From Anoplopoma fimbria (taxonomy: Eukaryota; Chordata; Actinopteri; Perciformes; Anoplopomatidae): 64,000 bases of DNA. A program made the position numbers and the translations under genes. Position 1 is the first letter of the stretch; every line of letters begins with the position of its first letter. The DNA is taken from NCBI RefSeq assembly GCF_027596085.1, contig NC_072472.1, positions 15,031,471 to 15,095,470 on the forward strand, read 5' to 3'. Under the pieces are notes generated by a model, which made no database searches, was not told the origin of the DNA, and saw nothing but the letters and a program-made list of their open reading frames with translations. Of this stretch, positions 46,707 through 58,984 are shown one piece after another.

Positions 46707-49700
46707 TTATAAAGCAGTAATATTGAATTTCTCAGACATGGGGAGACCAAATTCGGTGGCGTTGTTGATCTGACTCAGCCCGTTCCTGTCCTCTGGTTCG
46801 TCCATTTTGATTGGCTGCTGCAGGGGTCCTTGATTGGTGATAGGCCAGGATAGAGTGGACACTGTGGGTGGTGGAGCGGTGGTGTGCTGCAGCGTGTCTG
46901 ATTGGCTGTGAGAGCAGGTGCTGCCAAAGCTGCTGCACAGTGACCCCCAGTGTTGCTCGCACTGCCTGCGCAGCCGCTGGCCGACCCACAACCCGACCTT
47001 GTCTCCACACTTCAACAGGAAGTTCATCAGCTCCACGTAAGGTCTGATGGGAGAAGCACACACACCTTTTAACACAGACTTATGGTATCTTAAAGTAAAA
47101 CTCTCTTACTTTTTCACAGCAGATATTTTTGACTTATTGTATGATATGGCCTATATAATACTGTGACCTTTTATGATGTTTTAACGATATGCTATACTAT
47201 GACATACTATACTATATATTTTTGACATACTGAACAATGTCATTCTATGACGGGTTTTTTTCCATGACTTTTTTACGAGATATAATACTATGACTTTTTT
47301 TTTGACAAACTATACCAAGACTTTTTGCGACATACTGTTCTTTGACTTTTTATTATATTTTTTTGACATGGTGCTGAATTACTTTTTTTGACAAACTGTA
47401 CTGTGACAGATTTTTGACATAATCTACTATGACGTTCTCAACAAAGTATACCATGACTTTTATACGTTTTTTTGTTTTTTTTTTATAGTGCTGAATTTGT
47501 TTTGGCTTTGTATAAGACTTTATTTTTACATACTTTACTGTGGCTTCATGGTTACATACTACACTATGAAGTTTTTGGAGGATTGAATACTATTACTATA
47601 CTATTACTTTTTATGTTTTTTTGATATGCTATACAATTACTTTTTTTTACTATATTATTCCTTTTTATGAATTATTTTGTCATGCTATTATATAATATTT
47701 TTTAAGACTCATGTTTTATAACATACTATTTATTTGTGACTTTCATGGTGCAGTGAATACTGGAAAAATTACTGAAATGCAGACTGATACAAAAGCAGAC
47801 AGTAGAGGAGGCAGCAGGATGAATTCAGTGATTTATTGTACAGATATGCTTACAGAAACTAAATAAAGCAGTCGGTACGGCAGACAGACAGGCAGCGAGT
47901 AACAATCAGGCAGGTGACAGGCAAGCAGGTAGCAAGCAGAAGGGCAACAAGCAAATTTGACTATTGTGATTTCATGACTTACCATAAGATGACTTTCTAT
48001 TACATTTTTCACGCCTATACTATTATGTTTAAAAACATATTTTGATGAAATACTTTATTATGATTAAAATATTTTTTTTATGACACTATATTATTTTATT
48101 GTTTTTATTATTATTTTTATTACTTTTTACGACATACTACAACATGACTTTTTTCAAAACACAATACTATGACTTTTTTTGACATACAATGACTTTTTAC
48201 GACGTACTGTACTATGAGTTTTTCATGACTTTTTAAGACTTTTTATTTACATACTTTTCTAAGACTTTCGACATACTATGAGTTTTTTCGACATGCAATA
48301 CTATGACTTTATTATGACTTTTTTCGAACTACTATACTATGACTTTTTATAAAACAATTTCAGCATACCCTCCTATGACTGTTTGAATTTTTTTGACATA
48401 CTATACTATGACTTTATTAATGACTTTTTTCGACATACTATGCTATGACTTTATTATGACTTTTTTCGACATACTATACTTTGACTTTTTATAAAACAAT
48501 TTCAGCATACTATACTATTACTTTTTTATGACTCATTTCGACATACTATACTACGACTTTTCTGATATACTCTACTATGACTTTTTTCAAGACACTATTC
48601 TATTACTTTTTTGACGTACTATATCATTATTTTTTTCGACCTACTATACTATAACTTTTTTCATAATTTTTTTTTCAACATACTATAATATGACTTTTTT
48701 CAACATACTATAATATGACTTTTTTCGACAAACGGTACAATTCTTTTTTTTACTTTTTATCGACATACTATACTAGGACATTTTAAGGACTGTTTTGGAC
48801 ATACTATACCATGACTTTTTTCAACATACTATGCTATGATTTTTTTCGACATACTATACTATGACCTTATTCGACTTTTTTGAATTACTGTTCTTTGATG
48901 ATTTTAATGATTTTTTTGACACATACTATACTATGACTATTTTCAACTTACTCATTTCTGAGAAGAGGATTGGGTATTTCTTTTTTCAAAAGTGACATTC
49001 TCTTACTTTAAAGTGTTGTTAGACAATATATATTAATTTTAAACTACAGATCAATGCAGCATTATTTCACAGAGGGTGTTTGGTGATAAAAGTTTACTGA
49101 TTATTTGTGAGTCTTTGCTTCTTACCCGGGGGGAAACATTAGATGGAACTGGACCAGGTTGCCCATGGTATCCATGTGGTCTCGTGGCGCGAGGCAGAGC
49201 TGGTGTTTGGAGTAACACTCTCTCTGTAGGGAGAACACCATCTCTTTTACTGCTGAGCACCGGCGGCTCACACAGCTGAAGCGCTGCCGCAGTCCCAGCG
49301 CCATGCACCGCAAGGCTTCCTTCACAAATGACTTTCCCTGGGAGGAGGAGGAGGAGGAGGAGGAGAGCAACAGGGGGAATCAGTTTCATTTCTAATGACT
49401 TGGTCAGCAAAGCTGCATGTACTGCAGCTCACAATGTCAAATATGTGTGCCATCTCCCCTGCTTCCTTTATTTATTCTCATTGGATTCACCACAATCTGA
49501 CATGCTTGTGTGTGGTCATTATCTTAAGTCATTAAAGAAACAGTGTAACATTAAGCAGGCATAGGTGAACGAAACTAAATAGAAAAGTGACCATGTATGT
49601 GTTGTGAAAAAGAGGTCATATATGTATCATTTTACAGAGTCAAAATCGTTATCAGTGTCCACTTACCAGAAGATAGTTGTAGGCAAGGGCAATATTTTCC

Positions 49701-52700
49701 TACATTAAGACACCATAGCCATAGTTTATACCTTTTTTTATGACTCTTTCGACATACTATACTATGACTTTATTATGACTTTTTACGACATGCTATACTA
49801 TCACCTTTTCATGACTTTTTCGACTTACAATACTATGACTTTTTTCATTACATTTTACGACATACTACAACATGACTTTTTACGAAGGGCTATACTATGA
49901 CTTTTTTCGACGTATGTACTATGACTTCTTTAGGACTTTTTTGGACATACTATACTATCACTTTATAATGACTATTTTCAACATACTATACTATGGTGAT
50001 AATATTGTCAGAAAGTATATCATCATTTAAAGTTATAGTATAATATGCCAAAAGAATAAAATAAAAATAAAGTAATTGTATTGTATTGTATGCCATAAAA
50101 AGTCAGTCAAATTAAAGCATATTTTATATTAATAATAGTATAAAAGGCCATAAAATGTTTATAAAAAAGGTCAGAGCATATTAAGCCAAAAACTATTTAG
50201 TGTAGTATGCCATAGAATTAAAAAGTTATCGCATAGTATGACATAAAAGTCATACTATAGATTGCCATAAAAGTCATAGTATGAAACGGCATATAAAAGG
50301 TCAAAGTATAATATTCCATGAGAATTCAAAAATAAAAAAAGGTCATTGTATGGTATGCCATGATAAGTCAAATTATACGATGTCACAGTAAAGTCATTGT
50401 ATAAAACAGCATAAAAAATATCATAGGGTATTGATTAAAAAAGTCATAGTCATAATAGAGTTTGTCATTGAAGTCATAGTATTGATTGCCATAAAACTCG
50501 TAGAATGAAACGCCAAATAAAAGTTATTAAACACGTTATGTTATGTATGGAGTTAAAAACTCATAGGATAGTATGCCGTTGAAAACATTCATTCTAAAGT
50601 ACTATATATGCCATAATAATGTCAAAAAGCAATCGACCATACCATAACAAATCAAAGTAGTATGCCATGAAAAATTAGCCAAAAAAAGTAATAGTATGTA
50701 ATAAAAAGTCACAGTATAGCATAGTATAAAGGTGTCATCATATAGTATGGTATAAATATGTCATTGAATAGTGTACCATAAAATGTCATTAAAAAGTTGT
50801 AATATAGTATGCTTAAAAAATAAGTCCTAGTAAAGTATTTCATGAAAATGTCATAGTATAGTCAGCCATCAAAATGTCATGGTAAAATATGCCATAAGAC
50901 AATTATAGTATAGTATGTCATGAGAATTTCATAGTATTCCATAACAATGACAGACAAGACTAGCTTAAGTTTGCTAAAAAATTAAAAGAAAAAAAGTATA
51001 GTATTTCTTTAAAACAAAAGTCATAGTATATGAGGCTAAAAAAGGCAAATCTCTCAATTCACCAGTCCATCTACGTTCTGACCCTCACCTATGGTCATGA
51101 GCATTTGGTAATGACCAAAAGAATGAGAAGGCGGATACAAGCGACCAAAATGAGCTTCCTTCGTAGGTCGGCTGAGCTTTGAGGTAGGGTGAGAAGCTCA
51201 GACATCTGAAGGGAGCTCGGAGTAAAGCCGCTGCTCCTTCAAGTTGGAAGGGGATATCTCCTAGATCAGGATATCTCCGAGACGCCTCTCTTTAGAGGTT
51301 TTCCGGGCTCCTCCAACTGGTAAGAGGACCTGGGGTCGACCCAGAACACGTTGGAGGGATGATGTATCTCGTCTGGCCTCTGCTTTGGGTGTTGTGTTAC
51401 AACCACCTCTCTTAAGATATAGGCTGCAGTTCAATTATTTTTTGCCTTACATTGTAATAAAACATTAAATATTTCAGGAACTGAACAGCTGCTTGGGGTT
51501 GACCAAACTGCTCTTTGCCAGTAACAGATGGCTGCCACATCAGAATACTAATCTGCTATGGCACAATATCCAGATCTCTTGTAAATGTATAAAACTATAC
51601 ACGTACCAAATTTGCTGCTCTCGTCAAAAAATGTTTTATTTTGCAATGTTTTGCTGCAGCCCACCTGTGAGTCATAGCGCCCAGCGTTGTTCAGCAAAGT
51701 GAGACAGATGTGGTGCAGCCCTTGGATTTCACAGGAGTTGTTGTTGAAACATTGAAACGTCCCACAGCCGACATCCCCTGAACTCACCAGGCAACTCTGA
51801 ATCTCCGCTGGGAGAGACAGAAAAACACAGATCAGACTTAACATCCCTTCAGTGATACAGAAGCAAGTGAGTCTCTCAAATAATATGTGCTATTGTGCTG
51901 TTTTGTGATTAGAGAGGACAATATAAGCATTATAAATACTATGATATCACACATTAGGATGACCTTGGGAACATCTGGTCATGTCCAGACATTGGACAGC
52001 ATTGGTTTTACAGAAAGAAAAGTCAATTGCCTTGTCATGTTATTTTAGGCTGTTGTGAGTTCAAGGTTCTTGTATAGTTTGTTTTAAGATTCAGGGCAGT
52101 TAAGATGTCCTTTAACACAAGCTGCTCTGTAGTGGACAGCAGGATAGGATGCCAACATAAACCAGAGGAGACAGTGTTTGAAATGTACATTTTGCTTAAT
52201 GGAAGAAAGCAGTAAAGGAACTACTTTCCTGTCGTTTAAAAAGTCAATTCTAAACAAACATGTTTGCTTAGAGAAGAGTTTTTGTTTTCCTTTGCAGAGG
52301 AGACAAAACATTTTTTTGGGGGGAGGATTACTTAGTTAGCTCCACGTTAACCTTTACCGAACAACATAGGATTATTATGTTGTGCTTGCTGATTTAGGTC
52401 TTTACTAGTTATTGCTGCTGTTGATAAGCAGGCCGGAGGCGCTGTCATGCACCGCCCTGGTGGGACGGAGGGAATGTGCTTTGACAGGAATCGAGCCGCC
52501 GGAGCTGCGCATTGAGTTACAGCCACCAGCAGAGCAGGAGGACTGAAAGTGAGGCTCTGCTGCCCGACTAGTGGGATTATGGCTGGAGCGGTCCACTGGT
52601 TATGGTTACAGTAGTGATTAACTGTTAATACATATCAATACTTTTTTTTTGTCTTTGTTGTTGATTTGTGTCATCAAGGCTATTGAACAGTGGCATTAAG

Positions 52701-53283
52701 TGGGAGCATTTTACAATACCGCAGACAGACCACACATACACCTTGCCCAGTTGTATCAGTGCTATATTTGAACAGAAATTAAGCCACAAATACTGAATGT
52801 TTTCTTAGCAAAGTAACATAACTTCCAATACATAATGCAGGTCCAAAAACAACTCAATTTGATGAATTACAAAAAAGCGCATATTCAAACACTTAACCAA
52901 GCCTCCCAACATGTTCAGTGTCTACAGGCGCTTTCATTCATGAATGGTTTTCCTGCAGAGATTGCTCTTGGTAACCTTGCACTTAATTTCAAACAATTAG
53001 ACAGCCTATGACTAATCTTTTTTTTCTAGAGACTCAATAGTTTGAATAAACCTTGTTTATATCTGGATGCAGTGTGACTAAAGTGTAGCACATGCAGTGT
53101 AGACATGCAGTGTAGACAGTTAAGGCGGCTGTACACCTGCTGTTAGAACTCACCTGTGCTCTGCAGAGTCAGGCGTTTTTTGACTTGGCTCACGTATTTC
53201 TCATGGACATCATGCAGATCCATGGTCAGCACCTGTTGACAGGCCAGGAGCAGAAAGAACACAGCGGACATGTTCGCTGGCAT
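46707..53283 (-). CDS. stc2: Stanniocalcin-2, complete coding region
   Basis: Minus-strand exons 53154-53283, 51665-51807, 49126-49337 and 46707-47043 join in phase to 822 nt (273 aa). The start MPANMSAVFFLLLACQQVLT is a secretory signal peptide; a second ATG four codons in (53269-53271) could also serve. Family blocks in order are TAEIQSCLVSSGDVGCG, CFNNNSCEIQGLHHIC (with an N-glycosylation site NNS), GKSFVKEALRCMALGLRQRF, RECYSKHQLC and PYVELMNFLLKCGD, then QCEQHWGSLCS with the late cysteines. Stanniocalcins are secreted disulfide-linked glycoprotein dimers; STC2 inhibits PAPP-A and so restrains IGF release, affects calcium/phosphate handling, and is induced by ER stress. The C-terminal tail lacks the His-rich stretch of mammalian STC2. 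Teleosts have stc2a and stc2b; which one this is cannot be settled here. Introns 2 and 3 are dominated by minisatellite arrays. Confidence 0.92.
47100..48950. repeat. Degenerate minisatellite array A in stc2 intron 3
   Basis: Dozens of imperfect units of about 24 bp built on GACATACTATACTATGACTT followed by a T-run, often with CGACATA at the unit boundary. It is denser and cleaner from 48120 to 48950. It is interrupted at about 47750-47975 by unrelated, GC-richer sequence (CAGACAGACAGGCAGCGAG). Units vary in T-run length and have single-base changes, so the array is old or gene-converted. Confidence 0.85.
49126..49371 (-). repeat. (TCC)n pyrimidine tract at the stc2 exon 3 acceptor (49339-49366)
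   Basis: On the minus strand the acceptor of exon 3 is preceded by about eight CCT/TCC triplets ending CTCCCAG|GGAAAG. The splice-site pyrimidine tract is therefore a microsatellite. The exon itself is 49126-49337. Confidence 0.8.
49735..50000. repeat. Minisatellite array A' in stc2 intron 2, same orientation as array A
   Basis: The same unit as array A (GACATACTATACTATGACTT), about ten copies, lying on the other side of exon 3. Confidence 0.85.
50010..51040. repeat. Minisatellite array B in stc2 intron 2, inverted relative to array A
   Basis: Units read AAAGTCATAGTATAGTATGC followed by CATAAAA, the reverse complement of the unit in arrays A and A'. About 40 degenerate copies. The orientation switch is near 50000. 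Confidence 0.85.
51051..51420 (+). mobile_element. Non-LTR retrotransposon (LINE) ORF2 C-terminal fragment
   Basis: The + strand frame reads LTLTYGHEHLVMTKRMRRRI then QATKMSFLRRSAEL, stop, GRVRSSDI and ELGVKPLLLQ. This wording is typical of the region after the reverse transcriptase of fish LINEs. It carries in-frame stops, has no 5' part, and sits in stc2 intron 2 next to array B. The clade is not assigned. Confidence 0.65.
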
Positions 53284-53409
53284 GCTTTAGACTGGCCAAA
53301 GCTTTGTATTTGAGAATTGTTGTTGTATAATCTGTTGGTTTTATAGGTTGGAGCAGCACGGGTGCAGCCTTGCAGTGGAGTTTCCGCTAAAATGTATTCC
53401 CCCGGCATG

Positions 53410-53430
53410 GAGGCTGAAATATATAAAGCC
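53410..53430 (-). promoter_or_regulatory. Candidate TATA-like element of stc2
   Basis: The minus strand reads CTTTATATATTTCAG, about 135 bases upstream of the stc2 ATG. A short 5'UTR with its start around 53390 would fit. There is no experimental support in the sequence itself. Confidence 0.35.
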
Positions 53431-54551
53431 ACATGAGCACTGCGCGTTCACATTATATCTCCACCAATCACAGCGCAGCCCCGTGAACACACTACAATGG
53501 AGGCAAAAGTTTATCATTGATGAGAGAAAAAGAGTACCGACAGGAGCAGAATGTAGCCTATGTAGCTGTGTTTGAATAAACTCGATTGGGCTGATTTCGT
53601 TTCCTATTTATTATTATTTTGTTGCATGCAAGGCATCCCTATATGGCACAGCATCACGTTTTCCTTCATTTAAGGGCACCCATTGGTGCACTGCATCTTG
53701 TTTCTCCACTGCTAAGACATCCTAGAGGGTGCTTTTGTATATTCTATCTTATGTTGGTGCTTCCTAGAGGGAAATTATTCATGTTTGTTACAGGGACACC
53801 CCAAGGCGGTGTTTGTGTTTAAGAAGGTTGTGTCTGACACTTTTAATTAAACTTGACTTGAAAAAGGTCTGGTTGAAATGTCTGTGATCAAATGTACATA
53901 CCTGTAACTTATTGTGTGGACATCCTCCATTGTGCTGGGGTCAAATCATATATAAAAAAACATCCACACACTCAAATAATTTAAATAAGCAGGCTTTCAG
54001 TCAGAGTCCTCTTTCACGGCGGGAACACCAACTGGGCTGTAGGCAGAAATCTCAGAGACAGATTTCTCAAAACCATAGCAGATACAACTAAACCATGTAT
54101 AATCATGTATACCACTAGAGGTAAGTGATATTTTTTTTTTAACTAACTCTTTAAAACTACAGGGGATAGGAAACAACTGACTACTTTGTACTCTCAGATT
54201 GGTAATGAGGCTCTATTTTGTTACAATAACTGTTGGTTGTTTCAGACAATTTGTAAGCTATAGCAGTTACATCAAAGAGTAACATGCTTTTGTTCGCAAG
54301 TCCAAGGTGAGTTATGCTTTGATACGCTCCATTATTGGAGCCCAGTTGTTGTGGCCGTGTTTTGTCTCTTAACAGCCATGAACTCTGACCCCTTGACATC
54401 AACAAAGAGGGAGGCCACAGTCATGTGACAACACGGCATCGGCATCCCCAAGCGAATAAAAAAAACAACCCTCTCAATTCTTGCTACTATGACTTCTCAG
54501 GTTTATCCACCCTCCACCCAAAAGGCCTTCAGTGAAGACGGTTTAGAACAA

Positions 54552-54659
<108 letters not shown>

Positions 54660-55757
54660 TGGGAGGTCAAGGTACAGAAACAGGGTGTATTTATGTGTGT
54701 GTCCATGCAGGGGCCCAGTTGGGGAAGACATACTCTTTAGGGGGGCTAATGTTCGGACGTGCGTTAAGAGTATTTTTTTCCTTGACCTTTTCAGCACGTT
54801 CTGTCTCATCCTGCTTCAAAACAACTTCCCTCACTCAACCCTTGATGACCACCCATGCAATGACCCTTCACCCCGACACTGAACGAACACACACACACAC
54901 AAAATTCTACACTAATACATATAGACACCACTGTGCAAACAGCACACATGCAGGAGCCCCTTCTGCTCGGACTCTCACATGACCATGTTGTGAATAACGT
55001 GTTTCTGCATGCAGACAGTTTAAATCACATTCATTCAGTATCTGCTTTATGATTACTGAGCTCAGGAGGGAGCATTACCATAATGTTGGGGTTTATGAAC
55101 TCAGATCAGTTGCTAGCTTTGCCCTAATGTCTTTAGTGCATGATTGAACCCACTTCAAGAACAATATTGCTTTTTTTCTGGTTTTACATGTAAGTAAACA
55201 TTCTGTTATTGAGTTTTTGTTTATAAAACACACGTTTGATGCTTTGAGCAAAGCTAGGGGTTAAATAAAAAAAATAGGATTTTGTTATTTAGCTGAACTG
55301 ATATGGAGGACCATGAGTGTAACTAAAATGATTAATAAGTGAAGTGGTTAAAAAGTGATTAATACAATGATTAAGTTTTTCCACCGAGCAAAAACATTAA
55401 AAAAAATAAACTATTGGGCATTTTAATAATTGATGTTTAAATGGGCAATAAGGATAATTCAAATAATTTACCAATATTATCCATAAATTAAATTTGTTCA
55501 GTGTCATACATAAAAGAGTAATTGACTTTACACAACACACATAGGACACACACGGATTTTTGGACGCACTCTCTGAAACACATTTGTGTTAATTTGTGGA
55601 CCACTGCCAAAAACAAGTAGTTAAATCAATAAAGTTACGCAAGTTGCGATGACACACACACAAATACTCAAAACTGATTAACTGAGGTTTAACACTGGAT
55701 TTGTGAAGGTTTAGAGAGTGAAACTGCTGAGTAGTACATTTTATCCTCTGAGCAAAT

Positions 55758-55779
55758 AAAAAAAAAAAAAAAAAAAAAA
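55758..55779. repeat. A22 homopolymer
   Basis: A run of 22 A, possibly a degenerate retroelement tail; no element body is recognised beside it. Confidence 0.8.
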
Positions 55780-56278
55780 CAGACAGGGATGCTATCGTGG
55801 CTTTCGTCGATTTCTTTTTAGATACATATTACATAAAAACGTTTTTTCTTCCACCATTATGAGCGACTGCAGGGTTTGTTGTACATTTTACAGAAGCAAA
55901 TGAACACAAGTAGCTGGAATGTATATCCACCTTCCTGACCCACATGACAGGCTCATGCATCGCTTAATGTACCTTAATGCCTCAAAGTTGTACACCTCAT
56001 ATAGTCATAGTTAATGTCCCATCTCAAACATGCAGATGGTAGATATATGTTTCATGTGGTGGAATCTCAGGGTTTGCCTTGAAAATGTAAGCCTCTGATA
56101 CTTTTGGGTGGATTTTGGCTTTGAAATGCAAAACTGAGAAAAACTACCCCACCTAGTGGTTTGGTTTTATGATTATGCAGGAAACAAAGCTATTCCCATC
56201 ATTCAGAGGGAAGAATTGACTGAGTAGCTTCAAGAACTAAACCAATAGCTTTGCATCAGCAGGGTATCTTTAATTTAT

Positions 56279-56302
56279 AAAAAAAAAAAAAAAAAAAAAA
56301 AA
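56279..56302. repeat. A24 homopolymer
   Basis: A run of 24 A following TTTAATTTAT. Confidence 0.8.
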
Positions 56303-57036
56303 GGCACAGGTACTACATATTGGTACAAAAAGAAAAATAGAGGGACATGATGTCAACCGTGTTTAGTAAAGCACATAGGATACATAATTAATGCCACATA
56401 CTAAATACATGCAACACAAGGAAATCTGACACAGTTATAAAAAATTGAGACACCTGAACAAAATATATTTACATAAATGTCTTTCAAAGATTAAACCTGT
56501 TATACAAAACTGAAATGAAATGAGCCCAATGACTTCACCCATCATGATGAATCAGTGCAGTTTACAAGTTTAACATATTGTTATTTAAACATGTTAATTG
56601 TGGAAAATGTCAATACAACAGCCTGATTGAGAAATCTGCATTACATAATATACAACTTCAATATAAGTCCGATATCTCACATTTTTTATAGGCAGAGCTA
56701 CGCAGCAAAAGTGAGCCGCTCCACATTGTCAAACTTCTCCAGCAGCAGCCAAGAGCAGCACAGACGAGCCATGAAACAACATCTCATGCTGGTAACTTTG
56801 AATGCAGATACACTCCAGACTCCTCACTCTAGTCTTTCAAACAGGTGTAGCAGGAAAACAACCTCCTCCTCCTTCTTCTTGTCTGATGCTGCACCTTTCA
56901 AGTGGCTAACACAGCCGTACCACATCATATGTAGACCAACATGTGTACCTGCAGCAGGAGGGAAAATATAGATTTCTTAACTTTATCTCTAAATCATTCT
57001 CGACCTTACACTGTACTTGAGTTTTGTAAACAGACC

Positions 57037-58589
57037 TCAAGGGGTTTTGGGGCCAGAGGCAGATGGGGCCTCCTGTATTTCTGTCTGCTCAGAAGGTGCA
57101 GAGTTACAACTCGAAGCGTTCTCCTCCCTCCTCTCCCCCGACAAGAAATCATGGATAGCAGTTTCTATGTGCGGCCGGAAAGTGTGGTTCATCTTGGGGT
57201 CGACGACCTGAGTGATGATCCTGTCCACACCGGACTCCAGCATACCCGATCTAGAAAAAAAAAACACACATAAATAAGCATTAGAGAAGTACTGTTATTT
57301 GACTTACTAAAGCAATATTGTTGTAATTATTAATTTCAAACGGCTCATGAAAAAAAAAAGTAATGAAGCCTTGTTCAAGTCTAAACAACAGTTTGGTATT
57401 ATCACCATTAAAGTCTGCTGACTCTACACAGGAAGATGAGTTCAATCTTCCTGGAATGCACTACATATCCCGTGAAAACAATTGCACGGTGACCTTACGT
57501 ACAGTATAGATCAGTGGTTCTCAACCTTTTTTCAGTGATGTACCCCCTGTGAAATATTTTTTCAGCCAAGTACCCCCTAACCAGCGCAAAGAATTTTTGG
57601 TTGAAAAAAAGATGGAATACACAGCGCTCTGCCATCAGTGTCTGATTTATTAAACTGTCAACACTGAAGATTGCATTGTGGCATTGAATTCAGTTCATGA
57701 ACTTACACTTATATTTTATTGAATATTTATCAAATAACTATTTTGAAAGGATTTTTGAATGGATGCTAATTTTAAATATATTCTTTAAAAATCTCAAGTA
57801 CCCCCTGGAGTGCCTTCACGTACCCCCATTTGAGAACCACTGGTATAGATGACTGGATTGAACTGTCACAAAATCATTAGCTGCAAACTTCTCTATAGAT
57901 TACAATAAAAATGACAATTCTTCAACCAAAAAATGTTCTAAACTCATAAAGCAGCTGCTCATTTTACATGGTTAATCCTTTGAATTGCACAGATGACGAG
58001 TAATAAAGCAGAGACAGCTGACAGTAGCACTCACTGAACAACACTTTGTCTCAGCCCGTTCCTCATCTGGTTCTTGTTGATGGACGGGTTCCAGTCCTGT
58101 GTGCTCAGGTGCGACGTGACGTAGTTGTCGACTTTCTGTCGCAGGTTCTGATAGGCAGGCTGCAGGCAATAACAGTGACAGCCATGTAAACCCAGGCATT
58201 ATACAGTGATGCAGTATAGTGCACTGTGACACAAATGAGAACAACACACTGCTAAATGATTTCTATTTAAATTAGCAACGACTTAATAACTAACATTTGC
58301 AAGATATAGTTACCAATTATAAGAAGCGACTAGCTGAGCTTACAGTCTGGTTTGCTGAAGTGAAACAAATAGATGTAACTTATCTCATATACACGTATAG
58401 CCAAGGTGGAGCTGTCGTTAGCCGACTTGCTTAGTTTACCTTTGTATCCACGTCGGCCAGACAGTCGCGACGGAACTCGTCAAAGAGGCCCCGGTTCTTC
58501 AGATGCTCCACAATCATACCGATGAGCTGCGGGTCTCCCGGGGGAAGGTCTCCCGGACTGACGTTAACGCTGCCGCTACCTTCCGCCAT
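57037..58589 (-). CDS. bod1: Biorientation of chromosomes in cell division 1 (BOD1), complete coding region
   Basis: Minus-strand exons 58440-58589, 58035-58159 and 57037-57250 join to 489 nt (162 aa). The protein begins [20 protein letters not shown]. The conserved blocks are [54 protein letters not shown] and [19 protein letters not shown], then a short variable tail ending SGPKTP. BOD1 is a small kinetochore/centrosome protein that inhibits PP2A-B56 and is needed for correct chromosome biorientation; its core resembles the SHG1/COMPASS-type fold. This copy lacks the Gly/Ala-rich N-terminal extension of human BOD1. Intron 2 carries a hAT MITE. The gene is head-to-head with htatsf1, ATGs about 1.1 kb apart. 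Confidence 0.95.
57512..57842. mobile_element. hAT-type MITE with perfect 8-bp target duplication, bod1 intron 2
   Basis: A 331-bp element with terminal inverted repeats CAGTGGTTCTCAA / TTGAGAACCACTG. It is flanked by the identical 8-mer GTATAGAT at 57504-57511 and 57843-57850. The sub-terminal 'tacccccT' blocks are shared on both sides. There is no coding capacity. Confidence 0.92.
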
Positions 58590-58984
58590 GACAAACCGGA
58601 GTACAGGTTTGTTAGCTCAGCCGCTAAGCTAGCCGCATGGGCGCTTGTTTCCTTTCAAGACGTGGGAGGACCATTCGTGCGGTCCTCAGCAGACTGCGGG
58701 CGGTGCGACCGAGGGAGACGCTGGACGACAGATCGAGCGCTCCTTCCCCAGTCGACGCGCATGCGTGTTCGAAACATGACACCGGAAGTGCTTCAGTTCA
58801 CGTCGGGGGTAAGGGTAGACGTTTGCGCGTTTATCTAAAGGTAATATTCATTTACACTGGCTGAATCCTCAAAACACAGAAGCCAATCCGTCCCGTGGTT
58901 GGCTCTGTAGACGAAGCGGATCTGTGTCGTTCACCTTTGCACCGACCATATTTTAGACTGGACTCACGTTATTGTCGTTAAAGG
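58590..58984. promoter_or_regulatory. Divergent bod1/htatsf1 promoter
   Basis: A CpG-rich interval between the two genes. It contains an NRF1-like site CGCGCATGCGTG (58756-58767, one mismatch to consensus) and an ETS-type site ACCGGAAGTG (58781-58790), and no TATA box. Two candidate donors for an untranslated htatsf1 first exon are TAAAG|GTAATA near 58841 and TAAAG|GTAATG near 58984. Confidence 0.6.

Noticed and set aside
47100..51040. Regularly spaced AT-rich units suggestive of a CRISPR-like array
   Set aside because: Units are directly adjoining and degenerate with no unique spacers, lie in introns of a vertebrate gene, and no cas genes exist; it is a minisatellite.
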